Below the pieces are notes generated by a model. That model was not told the DNA's origin. It worked only from the letters and a program-made list of their open reading frames with translations, and did not search any database. Below, piece by piece: positions 40,640 through 50,223 of a stretch of DNA of 64,000 nucleotides. A program made the translations under genes and the position numbers. The DNA comes from Actinomadura xylanilytica (lineage in GTDB: Bacteria; Actinomycetota; Actinomycetes; Streptosporangiales; Streptosporangiaceae): contig NZ_JASNWE010000008.1 in assembly GCF_030283145.1 (NCBI RefSeq), forward strand, positions 1 through 64,000. The letters run 5' to 3'. Numbering within the stretch: position 1 is the first letter of the stretch; each line of letters opens with the position of its first letter.

Positions 40640-43243
40640 TCACTCGTCCGGGTAGCCGAGCTTGAGGTCGTGCCCCTCCTGGCCGCTGCCCGACAGCGAC
40701 AGCGCGGTGGCCACCGGCGGATAGCCGGAGGCGATCACCGTGTACTGGCCGCCGGTCAGGTCGGTGAAGGCGTACTCGCCGTCCGAACCGGTGATCATCA
40801 TCGCGACCACGTTGCCGGCCGCGTCGACCAGGGTGACCCGGGCGTCGCCGATCGCCGCGCCGGCCTCGTCGCGGACGGTGCCGCGCACCCGGGCGCCGGG
40901 CGGCAGCTCCACGTCGTGCCGGCTCTGCCCGTTGCCGACGATCTCGACCGGCAGCGCGATCGGGCGGTGCGCGGCGGCGCTGACCGCCAGCGTGTAGGTG
41001 CCGCTCACCACGTCCTTGAAGGCGTAGTCGCCGTCGGCGCCGGTGCGGCCGGTGCCGACGACCTCGCCGCGGACGTCGGTGACCACGACCATGGCGCCCG
41101 CGATCGGGGTGCCGTCGGCGCTGCGGACCGTCCCGGCGAGGCCGCCGTTGCCGGCCAGCAGCAGGTCGAAGTCGACCGGCCGGTCGCCGACGACCAGGGT
41201 GGCCGCCTGCGGCTCGTGCTCGCCGGTCGCGGCGATCAGCACGTAGGTGCCGGGGCCGGGCGTCGGCAGCGCGTAGCGGCCGTCGGACTGGGTGATGGCG
41301 CGGCCGAGCTGGTGCCCGCCCACGTCGATCAGGGTGAGCGCGGCGGACGGGACGGGGGTGCCGTCGGCGCCGCGGACCAGGCCGCGGATCGGCACGCCCT
41401 CCTGGGCGGGCTGCCCGTTCCCGGCCGAGGCCAGGGTGGCCTGCTGGGCGAGCGGCCGGGCCGGCGCCAGATCGGCGGCGCCCGGGGCCGTCCCGTTGGA
41501 CATGGTCATGTCGCCGGGTACTCCGTTCGCGTTCGAGCCGACGGACACGAGCTCGCCGGCCTCCTGCGCGGTGCCGCGCGCGTGCCCGCCTCCGAGGGCG
41601 GCCAGGGGGTCCGCGCCGTGGCCGGGCACGGCGGTGGTCTTGGATGCGGCCGGGACGTCGTCCTGCGGCGGCGCGGGGACGGTCTTGGTCGACGCCGACC
41701 CCTTGAGCGGGATCTCCTTGAACGCAAGGACCACGATGAAGCCGAGGACCGCGATGGGGATGCCGACCATGAAGACGGTCTCGAGCGCCTTGGTGAACGA
41801 TTCGAGCACCAGGTGCTTGAACGGTTCGGGCAGCGCGTGGATCGCGTCCGGCGAGCCGAGCGCGGTGCCGCTGCCCGCGGGCGGGCTGACGTGCGCCGAG
41901 GTCAGCGCGTCCGTCAGCTCGGCGGTGAGCCGGTTGCTGAGGATCGCGCCGAACGCGGCGACGCCCATCGCGCCGCCGAGGTTGCGGAAGAACGAGACGC
42001 CCGAGGTGGTCGCGGCGAGGTCGGCGGGGGCCGCGGCGTTCTGCGCGGCGAGGATCAGGATCTGGAGGGTCAGGCCGAGCCCGACGCCGAGCACCGCGAC
42101 GTCCGCGCCGATCACCAGCTTGCTGGAGTCGGTGTGCAGTTGCGAGAGCAGGAACATCGCGGCGGCCACGAAGACCAGCCCGATCACCGGGAAGATCTTC
42201 CAGCGGCCGGTGCGGGTGACGATCTGCCCGGACCCGGTCGAGGTGACGAACATGCCGAGCACCAGCGGCAGGGTCATCAGGCCGGACGCGGTGGGGCTCA
42301 TCCCCTTGACGATCTGGAGGTACTGCGGCAGGTAGATCATGCCGCCGAACATCGCGATGCCGACGCACACCGAGGCGATGCCGGCCAGCACGAAGGTGCG
42401 GTTGCGGAACAGCCGCGGCGGGAGGATCGGCTCCTTGGCCGCCCGCTCGGCGAAGACCGCGCCGATCAGCAGCACCGCCGAGGCCCCGCCGAGCGCGTAG
42501 CTCCAGGCGGAGTTCCACGCGAACTCCTGGCCGCCGAGCGACAGCAGCAGCATCAGCGTGGTGGCGCTGGCGGTGATGGTGAGCGCGCCGAGCACGTCGA
42601 TGCTGGTGTTGCGCTTGACCTTCGGCAGCTTGAGCACCCGCTGGATCACCAGGTAGGCGACGATCGCGAGCGGGATGCACACGTAGAAGCACCAGCGCCA
42701 GCCGAGGCCGTCGGCGTCCACGATGAAGCCGCCGAGGAGCGGGCCGGCGACGGTGGCGACGCCGAAGACGGCGCCCATGTAGCCGGCGTACCGGCCGCGC
42801 TGGCGGGGCTCGACCACGTCGCCGAGGATCACCTGGGCGAGCGCGGACAGGCCGCCGACGCCGAGGCCCTGGAAGGCGCGGGCGGCGATGAGCTGGCCGA
42901 TGCCCTGCGACAGGCCGGCGCCCACCGAGGCCACCACGAACAGGATCAGCGCGGTCTGGAACATCAGCTTGCGGCCGAAGATGTCCGACAGCTTGCCCCA
43001 CAGAGGGGTGGAGGCGGTCATGGTGAGCAGCGACGCGCTGGCCACCCAGGAGAGCTGGTCCTGTCCCCCGAGGTCCCCCACGATCGTCGGAAGCGCCGTG
43101 CTGACCACCGAGGTGGAGATCATCGCGGTCAGCATCGCCATCATCAGACCGGAGAGGATCCCCAGGATCTGGCGGTGTGTGTAGTGCGGTCGCACTGGCT
43201 CCGGCGCCGCCGGACCAAGCGACGCCGTGCTCGGTTGAGCCAC
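40640..43243 (-). CDS. MFS drug exporter (DHA2/EmrB type) fused to three CnaB-like domains
   Basis: Residues about 20-520 form a 14-helix MFS transporter (STSVVSTALPTIVGDLGG motif; PLWGKLSDIFGRK motif A). A linker follows, then three tandem carboxypeptidase-regulatory-like beta-sandwiches (from about 625, with repeated DGRYALPTPGPGTYVLIA-type ends) reaching residue 867. DHA2 proteins are normally about 470-550 residues. GTG start. Divergent TetR gene and a palindrome upstream indicate drug-type induction. The tail probably sits in the cytoplasm; its job is unknown. Confidence 0.9.
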   Translation of the reverse strand: MAQPSTASLGPAAPEPVRPHYTHRQILGILSGLMMAMLTAMISTSVVSTALPTIVGDLGGQDQLSWVASASLLTMTASTPLWGKLSDIFGRKLMFQTALILFVVASVGAGLSQGIGQLIAARAFQGLGVGGLSALAQVILGDVVEPRQRGRYAGYMGAVFGVATVAGPLLGGFIVDADGLGWRWCFYVCIPLAIVAYLVIQRVLKLPKVKRNTSIDVLGALTITASATTLMLLLSLGGQEFAWNSAWSYALGGASAVLLIGAVFAERAAKEPILPPRLFRNRTFVLAGIASVCVGIAMFGGMIYLPQYLQIVKGMSPTASGLMTLPLVLGMFVTSTGSGQIVTRTGRWKIFPVIGLVFVAAAMFLLSQLHTDSSKLVIGADVAVLGVGLGLTLQILILAAQNAAAPADLAATTSGVSFFRNLGGAMGVAAFGAILSNRLTAELTDALTSAHVSPPAGSGTALGSPDAIHALPEPFKHLVLESFTKALETVFMVGIPIAVLGFIVVLAFKEIPLKGSASTKTVPAPPQDDVPAASKTTAVPGHGADPLAALGGGHARGTAQEAGELVSVGSNANGVPGDMTMSNGTAPGAADLAPARPLAQQATLASAGNGQPAQEGVPIRGLVRGADGTPVPSAALTLIDVGGHQLGRAITQSDGRYALPTPGPGTYVLIAATGEHEPQAATLVVGDRPVDFDLLLAGNGGLAGTVRSADGTPIAGAMVVVTDVRGEVVGTGRTGADGDYAFKDVVSGTYTLAVSAAAHRPIALPVEIVGNGQSRHDVELPPGARVRGTVRDEAGAAIGDARVTLVDAAGNVVAMMITGSDGEYAFTDLTGGQYTVIASGYPPVATALSLSGSGQEGHDLKLGYPDE

Positions 43244-43294
43244 CCTGCTGCCCCCAAGGAGAAGTCAATTACCTGTGTTTTGCATATATCCTAT

Positions 43295-43310
43295 GTACAC
43301 GCATGTTTAC
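43295..43310. promoter_or_regulatory. Imperfect palindrome GTACAC-GCAT-GTTTAC, candidate TetR operator
   Basis: It lies in the 120-bp gap between the divergent MFS and TetR genes. The arms match at 5 of 6 positions, in a locally AT-rich stretch. Confidence 0.5.
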
Positions 43311-43366
43311 TTGCAACTCACTGGATACTGGTACAGGTCTGGGCACACCGGGAGCAAGGACTGACG

Positions 43367-43966
43367 ATGCAGGTCGAGGCAGGGGTCAAGGCACGTCCGA
43401 AACGCGACCGGGAGGCCACCCGGCAGCGCCTGCTGGACGCCGCACGCGACCTCTTCGGCGAGCACGGGTACGACGGCGTCACGGTCCGGATGATCGCCGC
43501 CTCCGCCGGCGCCAACGTGGCCCTGGTGAACCGCTACTTCGGCTCGAAGGCCGCCCTGTTCGGCGAGGTCCTGGAGGGCGAGTCCGACCTGCGCGCCGTC
43601 ATCGCCGGACGGGTCCTGAGCCGGGACGGGGTGCCGCTGGCCCGGCGGCTCGCCGAGCACTTCGTCCGGCAGGTCTACCGGGGGCCGGCCACCACCCTGT
43701 CGCGGATCATGGACCGGTCGGTGGGCAACCCCGAGGTCAAGGAGATCGTCCGGGAGCACATGAACCGGGTGCTGGTCGAGCCGCTGGTCGAGCAGCTCGA
43801 CGGCCCGTCCCCCCGGCCGCGGGCGCTCCTCGCCGCGACGATCATCATGGGCGGCGGCCCGGTGCGCCGCATGTGGGGTCTGGACGACCTGCGCGACACC
43901 GACCCGGCCGAACTGGCCGACCGGCTGACGGGGATGTTCGAGTACGCCCTCGCCCCGCGCGGCTGA
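43367..43966 (+). CDS. TetR-family repressor of the MFS exporter
   Basis: This 199-residue TetR protein has the N-terminal HTH at about 15-60 (LLDAARDLFGEHGYDGVTVR then ANVALVNRYFGSKAALF). A ligand-binding C-terminal region follows, with VNRYFGSK as the family landmark. ATG start. Divergent from the MFS gene, so repression of exporter and self is likely. Confidence 0.92.
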   Translation: MQVEAGVKARPKRDREATRQRLLDAARDLFGEHGYDGVTVRMIAASAGANVALVNRYFGSKAALFGEVLEGESDLRAVIAGRVLSRDGVPLARRLAEHFVRQVYRGPATTLSRIMDRSVGNPEVKEIVREHMNRVLVEPLVEQLDGPSPRPRALLAATIIMGGGPVRRMWGLDDLRDTDPAELADRLTGMFEYALAPRG

Positions 43967-44172
43967 CCCGAGCGGCTGACCCGCGCCTGCGTCGCGGTGC
44001 GTGGCCGGTTCAGGGAGCCCGAAAGGCCACGGAACGCGACCCCACGGTTACCCAGGGCTGGCGTGTACGTCCTCGGGTGTAACAGCGGGGACAGCCGTAC
44101 GGCGGCGGGCGCAGCCAAGATCGACTGAGCGGCGGAGCGGCCGTCCGCCCCGTGCCGCATAGGCTTCTCGGC

Positions 44173-46746
44173 ATGAGGCTGGAGGGAGCCGCGCGGCTCC
44201 GGGAGCGGTGGGACGGGTCGGGCCGGGGCACGCGCCTGGCCGCGGCCGGCGCCGCGGTGGCGGTACTGGCGGGCGGCGGCGCGGTCTGGGGCCTGGCGGC
44301 GGGCGGCGAGCCGGCCGTGCGGACGCTCGACCAGCGGATCCAGGTCGTCGACGGCCCCAAGGACGACCAGCGGGTGTCGCTCGACACCACCTTCTACCGT
44401 CCGGTGGGACGCGCCCAGGGCCCCGCGATCATGCTCGGGCACGGCTTCGGCGGCTCCAAGGACGACGTCCGCGGCGAGGCCGAGGACCTGGCCCGCGCCG
44501 GATACGCGGTGCTGGCCTGGTCGGCGCGCGGGTTCGGGCGCTCCACCGGCGAGATCGCGCTGAACTCGCCCGACTACGAGGTCAAGGACGTCCGGCGGCT
44601 CATCGACTGGCTCGCCGGGCGTCCCGACGTGCGGCTCGACGGCCCCGGCGACCCGCGGCTCGGCATGGCCGGCGAGTCGTACGGCGGCGCCATCGCGCTG
44701 ATGGCCGCCGCCTACGACCGGCGGGTCGACGCCATCGCCCCGCAGATCACCTGGAACAGCCTCCCCGACGCACTGTTCCCCGACGCCACCGGCGCGGGCG
44801 CGGACGCCGGCGTCTTCAAGAAGCTGTGGGCCGGGATCTTCTTCACCAGCGGATCCGACGGCTCCGGCGCGGGCGGCGGCACCGGGAACGGGTCCGCGTG
44901 CGGGCGGTTCCTGCCCTCGCTGTGCTCGATGTACCAGGAGATCGCCGAGAAGGGGCGGGCCACGCCCGAGGCGATCGAGACGCTGCGGCGCTCCAGCCCG
45001 GCGTCGGTCGCCGACCGGATCAAGGTGCCGGCGCTGCTGGTGCAGGGGCAGGCCGACTCGCTGTTCCCGCTCGACCAGGCCGACGCCAACGCCCGCGCCA
45101 TCGCCCGCAACGGCGCCCCGGTGTCGGTGGTCTGGTTCCAGGGCGGGCACGACGGCGGCGACGCCGAGACCGCCCGGATCCGCGGGATGGTGCGCGGCTG
45201 GTTCGACGAGCGGCTCGGGACCGGCGGCGGCGGCTCCGGCACACCGTCCCCGCACGGCTTCACCGTGACGCGCGCGGGCGGGATCGACTCGTCCACCCAG
45301 AAGGTGATCGTGGAGGCGGCGACGGCCCGCGCGTACCCGGGCCTCGGCGCCGCCCCGCGGACGCTCGCGCTCGGCGGGCGGGAGCAGACGATCCACAATC
45401 CGGCGGGCGGCTCGCCCGCCTCGGTCTCCGCGCTGCCCGGCCTGGGCGCGCTCGGCGGACTCGGCGACCTCGGCGGCGCGGGCGCGCTCGGCGGGCGGTT
45501 CGGTGACATGCCGGGGCAGGCCGCCACGTTCGACACCGCGCCGCTCGGCCGTCCGCTCCGGCTCACCGGCGCCGCGACCGTCCGGGTGAAGGTGACCGGG
45601 CCCGGCGACGTCCCGCTGTTCGCCAAGCTGTACGACGTCGCGCCGGGCGGCGGCGCGTCGCCCGCGCGCCGCATCGCCGCGCCGCTCCGGGTCGCGGACG
45701 CCGGCGGCGGGCGCGAGGTCACGGTGACGCTCCCGGCGATGGACTACCGGTTCGACCGCGGGCACCGGCTGCGGCTCGTCCTCGCGACGACCGACATGGG
45801 CTTCGCGACGCCGCCGCGGCCCGCCACATACAAGGTGCGGGCGGTGTCCGGGCTGACGGTGCCCGCCGTCCCGGCGCTGCGCGCCCCGGCCGCGCCGGTG
45901 CCCGGCTGGGTGTGGGTGCTGCCGCTGGCCGGCCTCGCCGTCGCGGCCGGGATCCTGGCGACCGGACGGCGCGGACGCCGCGACCGGACGCCCGCCGGGC
46001 ACGACCCCGGGCTCGGCGGCGTGCCGTTGCAGATCACCGGGCTGACCAAGGCGTACGGCAACGGGCACCTCGCCGTGTCCGACCTGTCGTTCCGGGTCGA
46101 GAAGGGGCAGGTGCTCGGCCTGCTCGGGCCGAACGGGGCGGGCAAGACCACCACGCTGCGGATGCTGATGGGCCTGATCCATCCCGCGTCCGGCGAGATC
46201 CGCATCTTCGGGCACCGGGTGACGCCCGGCGCGCCGGTGCTGTCGCGGCTGGGGTCGTTCGTCGAGGGTCCGGGGTTCCTGCCGCACCTGTCCGGCCGCG
46301 ACAACCTCGACCTGTACTGGCGGGCCACCGGCCGCCCGGCGGGCGAGGCGCGGCTGGAGGAGGCGCTGGAGATCGCCGATCTCGGCAGCGCGCTCGACCG
46401 GGCCGTCCGCACGTACTCGCAGGGCATGCGGCAGCGGCTGGCCATCGCGCAGGCGATGCTGGGGCTGCCCGACCTGCTGGTGCTCGACGAGCCCACCAAC
46501 GGCCTGGACCCGCCGCAGATCCGCGAGATGCGCGAGGTGCTGGTGCGGTACGCCGCGGCCGGCCGCACCGTGATCGTCTCCAGCCACCTGCTCGCCGAGG
46601 TCGAGCAGACCTGCACGCACGCGGTGGTGATGTCGCGCGGACGGCGCGTCGCGGCCGGGCCGGTCGCCGAGATCGTCGGCACCTCGGGCCGCCGCCTGGA
46701 GGACGCGTTCCTGGAGATCATCGGCGATCGGGGAGGACCGGCGTGA
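44173..46746 (+). CDS. Fusion of X-Pro peptidase-like hydrolase and ABC transporter ATPase
   Basis: This 857-residue protein combines three modules. A transmembrane helix (about 17-38) leads to a CocE/NonD-type alpha/beta hydrolase with nucleophile GESYGG (Ser about 169) and the S15-type C-terminal beta domain (to about 560). A second helix (about 577-600) follows. The ABC ATPase then has Walker A GPNGAGKTT (about 650), signature YSQGMRQR and Walker B LLVLDEPTN. The layout puts the hydrolase outside and the ATPase inside. ATG at 44173 is preferred to GTG at 44152. It overlaps the permease gene. Confidence 0.9.
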   Translation: MRLEGAARLRERWDGSGRGTRLAAAGAAVAVLAGGGAVWGLAAGGEPAVRTLDQRIQVVDGPKDDQRVSLDTTFYRPVGRAQGPAIMLGHGFGGSKDDVRGEAEDLARAGYAVLAWSARGFGRSTGEIALNSPDYEVKDVRRLIDWLAGRPDVRLDGPGDPRLGMAGESYGGAIALMAAAYDRRVDAIAPQITWNSLPDALFPDATGAGADAGVFKKLWAGIFFTSGSDGSGAGGGTGNGSACGRFLPSLCSMYQEIAEKGRATPEAIETLRRSSPASVADRIKVPALLVQGQADSLFPLDQADANARAIARNGAPVSVVWFQGGHDGGDAETARIRGMVRGWFDERLGTGGGGSGTPSPHGFTVTRAGGIDSSTQKVIVEAATARAYPGLGAAPRTLALGGREQTIHNPAGGSPASVSALPGLGALGGLGDLGGAGALGGRFGDMPGQAATFDTAPLGRPLRLTGAATVRVKVTGPGDVPLFAKLYDVAPGGGASPARRIAAPLRVADAGGGREVTVTLPAMDYRFDRGHRLRLVLATTDMGFATPPRPATYKVRAVSGLTVPAVPALRAPAAPVPGWVWVLPLAGLAVAAGILATGRRGRRDRTPAGHDPGLGGVPLQITGLTKAYGNGHLAVSDLSFRVEKGQVLGLLGPNGAGKTTTLRMLMGLIHPASGEIRIFGHRVTPGAPVLSRLGSFVEGPGFLPHLSGRDNLDLYWRATGRPAGEARLEEALEIADLGSALDRAVRTYSQGMRQRLAIAQAMLGLPDLLVLDEPTNGLDPPQIREMREVLVRYAAAGRTVIVSSHLLAEVEQTCTHAVVMSRGRRVAAGPVAEIVGTSGRRLEDAFLEIIGDRGGPA

Positions 46747-47672
46747 GCGGCGCGAACGGCATGAGCACGACCGCGGCGCCCGGCGGCGCCGAGACCGTGC
46801 CCGCCCCTGCGGGCGACGGCGGCGGGCACCGCGGCGGGGCGGGCGGGTACGGGGTGCGGCGGACGCTGCCGCTGCGGGTGGAGGCCGTCCGGCAGTTCCG
46901 GCGGCGGCGCACGCTGTTCGCGTTCGGCATCCTGCTGGTGCTGCCGTGGGTGCTGGTCGCCGCGTTCCAGCTCGGCGGCGACCCCGGCGGGCCGGACGGG
47001 ATGCCGAGCCTGGTCGACGTGGCGACGTCGAGCGCGCTCAACTTCACGCTGTTCGCGCTGTTCGTGTCGACCGGGTTCCTGCTGGTGGTGGCGGTGGCGC
47101 TGTTCTGCGGCGACACCGTGGCGAGCGAGGCGGGCTGGTCGTCGCTGCGGTACCTGCTGGCCTCGCCGGTGCCGCGGGCGCGGCTGCTGCGGCAGAAGCT
47201 GGCCGTCGCGCTCGGGTACTCGGTCGTCGCGGTGCTCTGCCTGCCGCTGATGTCGCTGGTCGCGGGCACGGCCGCGTTCGGCTGGGGTCCGGTCGAGCTG
47301 CCCACCGGCGGCGCCGTCCCGGCCGGCACCGCTCTCGGCCGGATGGCGGTCATCGTCGGGTACGCGCTGGTCGCGCAGCTCGTCGTCGCCGCGCTGGCGT
47401 TCCTGCTGTCGGTCACCACCGACTCGCCGCTCGGCGCGGTCGGCGGCGCGGTCGGGCTGGTCATCGTGAGCAACATCCTGGACGCGGTCACCGCGCTCGG
47501 CTCCTGGCGCGACTTCCTGCCGACCCACTGGATGTACGCCTGGATGGACGCGCTCCAGCCGCAGATCCAGTGGACCGGGATGGTCAAGGGGACGGCGGTC
47601 TCGGTGACCTACGCCGTCGTCCTGTTCGCGCTCGCGTTCCGCCGCTTCCGCACCCGCGACGTGGTGTCCTGA
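46743..47672 (+). CDS. ABC-2 type permease
   Basis: This 309-residue membrane protein has a Gly-rich N-terminus and six helices (FAFGILLVLPWVLVAAF is the first; SALNFTLFALFVSTGFLLVV the second). The pattern CGDTVASEAGWSSLRYLLASP is typical of ABC-2 permeases. GTG start overlaps the hydrolase-ABC stop (GTGA), so it is the membrane partner. Substrate unknown. Confidence 0.88.
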   Translation: MSGANGMSTTAAPGGAETVPAPAGDGGGHRGGAGGYGVRRTLPLRVEAVRQFRRRRTLFAFGILLVLPWVLVAAFQLGGDPGGPDGMPSLVDVATSSALNFTLFALFVSTGFLLVVAVALFCGDTVASEAGWSSLRYLLASPVPRARLLRQKLAVALGYSVVAVLCLPLMSLVAGTAAFGWGPVELPTGGAVPAGTALGRMAVIVGYALVAQLVVAALAFLLSVTTDSPLGAVGGAVGLVIVSNILDAVTALGSWRDFLPTHWMYAWMDALQPQIQWTGMVKGTAVSVTYAVVLFALAFRRFRTRDVVS

Positions 47673-47903
47673 CGATCACCGTTTCTGCCTGCGGACCGGA
47701 TGCGGCCACCCCGCCGCCGATCACCTTCCGTGGCCGTCACACCACCGCACGCACGCGTTCGCGTCCAGAAAATCGGTCGAAGTGGTCGAGGATGTCGCAT
47801 AAGCTCGTCGAACTTCACACCCGGCGACCGCGTCGTAGGAAGTGACAGCGACATCGGCTCGATCGGCGGGTTAGCACCCGGCCCGACGGGGGAGATGATC
47901 ACC

Positions 47904-47999
47904 ATGGCACGGCAGCAGCTCGTCAAGCGCCCCAAGCCCCCACGTCAACCGAGCCCGCTCGACCTCCGGACCCCGTCGGGACGTCTCCTGCCGTACTGA
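47904..47999 (+). CDS. Possible 31-aa basic peptide
   Basis: ATG with GGGGGAG 9 bp upstream opens a short frame, MARQQLVKRPKPPRQPSPLD and so on, ending GRLLPY. It is proline- and arginine-rich. The good SD and a strong terminator 40 bp after the stop are the only support. It could instead be chance. Confidence 0.4.
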   Translation: MARQQLVKRPKPPRQPSPLDLRTPSGRLLPY

Positions 48000-48039
48000 T
48001 CTCCAGAACCTCCCGTCTCCCGCGGGGTCGTGCAGGACC

Positions 48040-48073
48040 GGGGCCTCCCGCGCCACCCGGCACGGGAGGCCCC
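48040..48073 (+). terminator. Hairpin terminator
   Basis: GGGGCCTCCCG (48040-48050) pairs perfectly with 48063-48073 around 12 nt. It ends the ABC operon and small peptide region. Confidence 0.7.
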
Positions 48074-48143
48074 GCGTCGTTGCCCGCACCTTCCCCGCGC
48101 CCCCGGCGAGGCCCGCGTTTCAGCCGCCGGCCCGGTCCGCGGG

Positions 48144-48527
48144 TCAGGCCGGCAGGCGGGCCAGGAACCGCTCGCGGTCGACCGACAGCCGCTCGATGCG
48201 GCCCAGGGCGACGACGGTGCCGTGCTCGTCCAGCGCGCAGAAGTCGAAGATCAGCCGATCTCCGTCCACCTCGGTGAGCTCGGCGGCGATCGTGACCCGC
48301 ATGCCGACCGGGCTGGCCGCGCGGTGCTCCAGCTCGATCCGGGTGCCGACCGACGTCCGCCCCTCCTCCAGGTGCGGGCCGACGGCCTGGACCGTCGCCG
48401 CCTCGGCGAAGGCGAGCAGCCGCGGCGTGCCGAGGACCGGCACGTCGCCGCTGCCCACCCGCTGGGCGGTGTCCTCACGTTCGACCATGATGAGCGTCTC
48501 GGCGCGCAGCCCCGGTACCGGTGTCAT
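48144..48527 (-). CDS. Thioesterase, FlK-like hot-dog family
   Basis: This 127-residue hot-dog protein resembles fluoroacetyl-CoA thioesterase-type proteins. It has VPVLGTPRLLAFAEAATVQA (Thr and Glu of the active site) and GTRIELEHRAASPVG (His). It would hydrolyse an acyl-CoA; the natural substrate is not evident. ATG start. It follows the quinone oxidoreductase gene on the same strand with a 50-bp gap. Confidence 0.82.
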   Translation of the reverse strand: MTPVPGLRAETLIMVEREDTAQRVGSGDVPVLGTPRLLAFAEAATVQAVGPHLEEGRTSVGTRIELEHRAASPVGMRVTIAAELTEVDGDRLIFDFCALDEHGTVVALGRIERLSVDRERFLARLPA

Positions 48528-48577
48528 GCCCCCATCCTGCTGCCGCGCGCGGAGTCCTCGCGCCCGCGAACCGCCGG

Positions 48578-49504
48578 TCAGGGCACCAGGACGGTCTTGC
48601 CGCTGGTGCCCCCCTCCTCGAACGCCCGGTGCGCGGCGGCGACCTCCGACAGCGGCAGCACCGACCCGACGACCGCGGCCAGCTCGCCCGCGGCGGCCAG
48701 TTCGAAGGCCAGCTCGCGGAACGGGGCGATGCGTTCGGGCGGCATGAGCGCGGTGGCGAAGGCGAGGACCGACAGCGCCCGCTGGTAGACGAGCGCCGTG
48801 TCGATCTGGTGCGGCTCGCCGCTGATGTTGCCGTACAGCACCATCCGCCCGACGGTCGGCTCCAGGTGCTCCAGCGCCCGCGCCGTCACCGCGCCGCCGA
48901 CCGACTCCAGCACGACCTGGACGGTCCCGGGATCCCAGTCCGGACGGGAGAGGTCGACGAACTCGTCCGCGCCGAGCCGCCGCGCGACCGCGGCGTCCCG
49001 CTCGCCCCGGCCGCCCGCGACGACCCGGGCGCCGGCCCGCTTGGCGAGCTGGACGGCCATGCTGCCGACGCCGCCGGCCGCCGCCTCGACCAGCACGGTC
49101 TCGCCCGGCGCGATGCGGGCCTTGTCGATCAGCCCGGCGGCGACCGTCCCCTGAGTGAGCAGGGCGAGCGCCTCGTGGTCGCCGACCTTCTCGGGCAGCG
49201 GCAGCAGCGCGGCCTCGGGCACCGCGACCAGCTCGGCGTACCCGCCGCCGGCGGGGAGCTGGGCCAGCACCCGCCGGTCCGTCCCGGCCACGGTCCCGAC
49301 GACCTCGTGGCCGGGCGCGAACGGGAGCGGCAGGTCCGGCATCCACGCCTTCAGCCCGCCGGCCCGCATCTGGACGTCGCTGAAGTTGATCCCGGCCGCC
49401 GCGACCCGGACCAGCACCTCGCCCTCCCCCGGCGACGGGTCGGCGACCTCCTCGTACCGCAGGACCTCGGGCGGACCGTATTCGTGAAAGCGCACAGCGC
49501 GCAT
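48578..49504 (-). CDS. Zinc-free NADPH:quinone oxidoreductase-type MDR enzyme
   Basis: This 308-residue medium-chain reductase starts MRAVRFHEYGPPEVLRYEEV. It has the Rossmann segment VLVEAAAGGVGSMAVQLAK (about 140-158) and ends in SGKTVLVP. The catalytic zinc cysteines of true alcohol dehydrogenases are missing, as in quinone oxidoreductases. ATG start. Divergent from a TetR gene with twin operators in between, so TetR control is likely. Confidence 0.9.
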   Translation of the reverse strand: MRAVRFHEYGPPEVLRYEEVADPSPGEGEVLVRVAAAGINFSDVQMRAGGLKAWMPDLPLPFAPGHEVVGTVAGTDRRVLAQLPAGGGYAELVAVPEAALLPLPEKVGDHEALALLTQGTVAAGLIDKARIAPGETVLVEAAAGGVGSMAVQLAKRAGARVVAGGRGERDAAVARRLGADEFVDLSRPDWDPGTVQVVLESVGGAVTARALEHLEPTVGRMVLYGNISGEPHQIDTALVYQRALSVLAFATALMPPERIAPFRELAFELAAAGELAAVVGSVLPLSEVAAAHRAFEEGGTSGKTVLVP

Positions 49505-49524
49505 GACGCACCCCTTCAAATTAG

Positions 49525-49573
49525 CGGACCGACGGTCCGTTTCTATCGGGATAGAATACGGACCGCTGGTCCG
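49525..49573. promoter_or_regulatory. Twin palindromic operators CGGACCNNNGGTCCG
   Basis: Two perfect 15-bp palindromes (49525-49539 and 49559-49573) flank a TAGAAT -10 hexamer (49552-49557) between the divergent reductase and TetR genes. Both promoters should be covered by the bound repressor. Confidence 0.85.
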
Positions 49574-49595
49574 GATATGTCAAGGGAGGGGCGCC

Positions 49596-50186
49596 ATGAG
49601 AGCGGACGCCGTCCGCAACGAGCGTGCGATCCTGCTCGCCGCACACCGGCTGATCTGCGAGAACGGTGTCGACCAGGTCTCGATGAACGACATCGCCGCC
49701 GAGGCCGGTGTCGGCAAGGGCACGCTGTTCCGCCGCTTCGGCGACCGCGCCGGCCTGGTCGGCGCGCTGTTCGAGCAGCTCACCGTCGACTGGGAGACGG
49801 GCGCCCTCGACCGGCTGGCCGACCCCGCCGTCCCGCCACTGCACCGGGTACTGGCCTTCGTCACCGAACTGTTCGACCGGATGGTCGTCCCGGGCCGTCC
49901 CCTCCTGCGCGCCATGGACGGCCACCACGGGGAGGAGCGCATCCGGCACTACCGGCTCTGGCAGGAACACCTCGCCACGGTGATCGGCGAGTTCCGGCCG
50001 GACGGCGACTTCCTCGCGCACGCCGTCCTCGCCACCCCGCGCGGCCAGTTCGTCGACCTCCTGATCGACGGCGGGATGACCCTCGACGAGGTGCGGACCG
50101 GTGTCGTCGCGTTCACCCACACCACCCTCACCGGCGCCCTGCTCCCACCCGACCTGCACCCCCCGCCCAGCGCCTGCACGGGCTAG
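49596..50186 (+). CDS. TetR-family repressor
   Basis: This 196-residue protein has the TetR HTH at about 10-55 (ILLAAHRLICENGVDQVSMN, then VGKGTLFRRFGDRAGL) and a helical ligand domain. ATG start with GGGAGGGG. The two CGGACC palindromes upstream are its likely sites, controlling itself and the divergent reductase-thioesterase pair. Confidence 0.92.
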   Translation: MRADAVRNERAILLAAHRLICENGVDQVSMNDIAAEAGVGKGTLFRRFGDRAGLVGALFEQLTVDWETGALDRLADPAVPPLHRVLAFVTELFDRMVVPGRPLLRAMDGHHGEERIRHYRLWQEHLATVIGEFRPDGDFLAHAVLATPRGQFVDLLIDGGMTLDEVRTGVVAFTHTTLTGALLPPDLHPPPSACTG

Positions 50187-50223
50187 CGTCCGACCGGTGG
50201 GCGGCGCCGCCCACCGGCGCCGC

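Noticed and set aside
43675..47528. Long minus-strand frames opposite the TetR, hydrolase-ABC and permease genes
   Set aside because: They are shadow frames with no recognisable motif, while the plus strand carries complete catalytic motifs.
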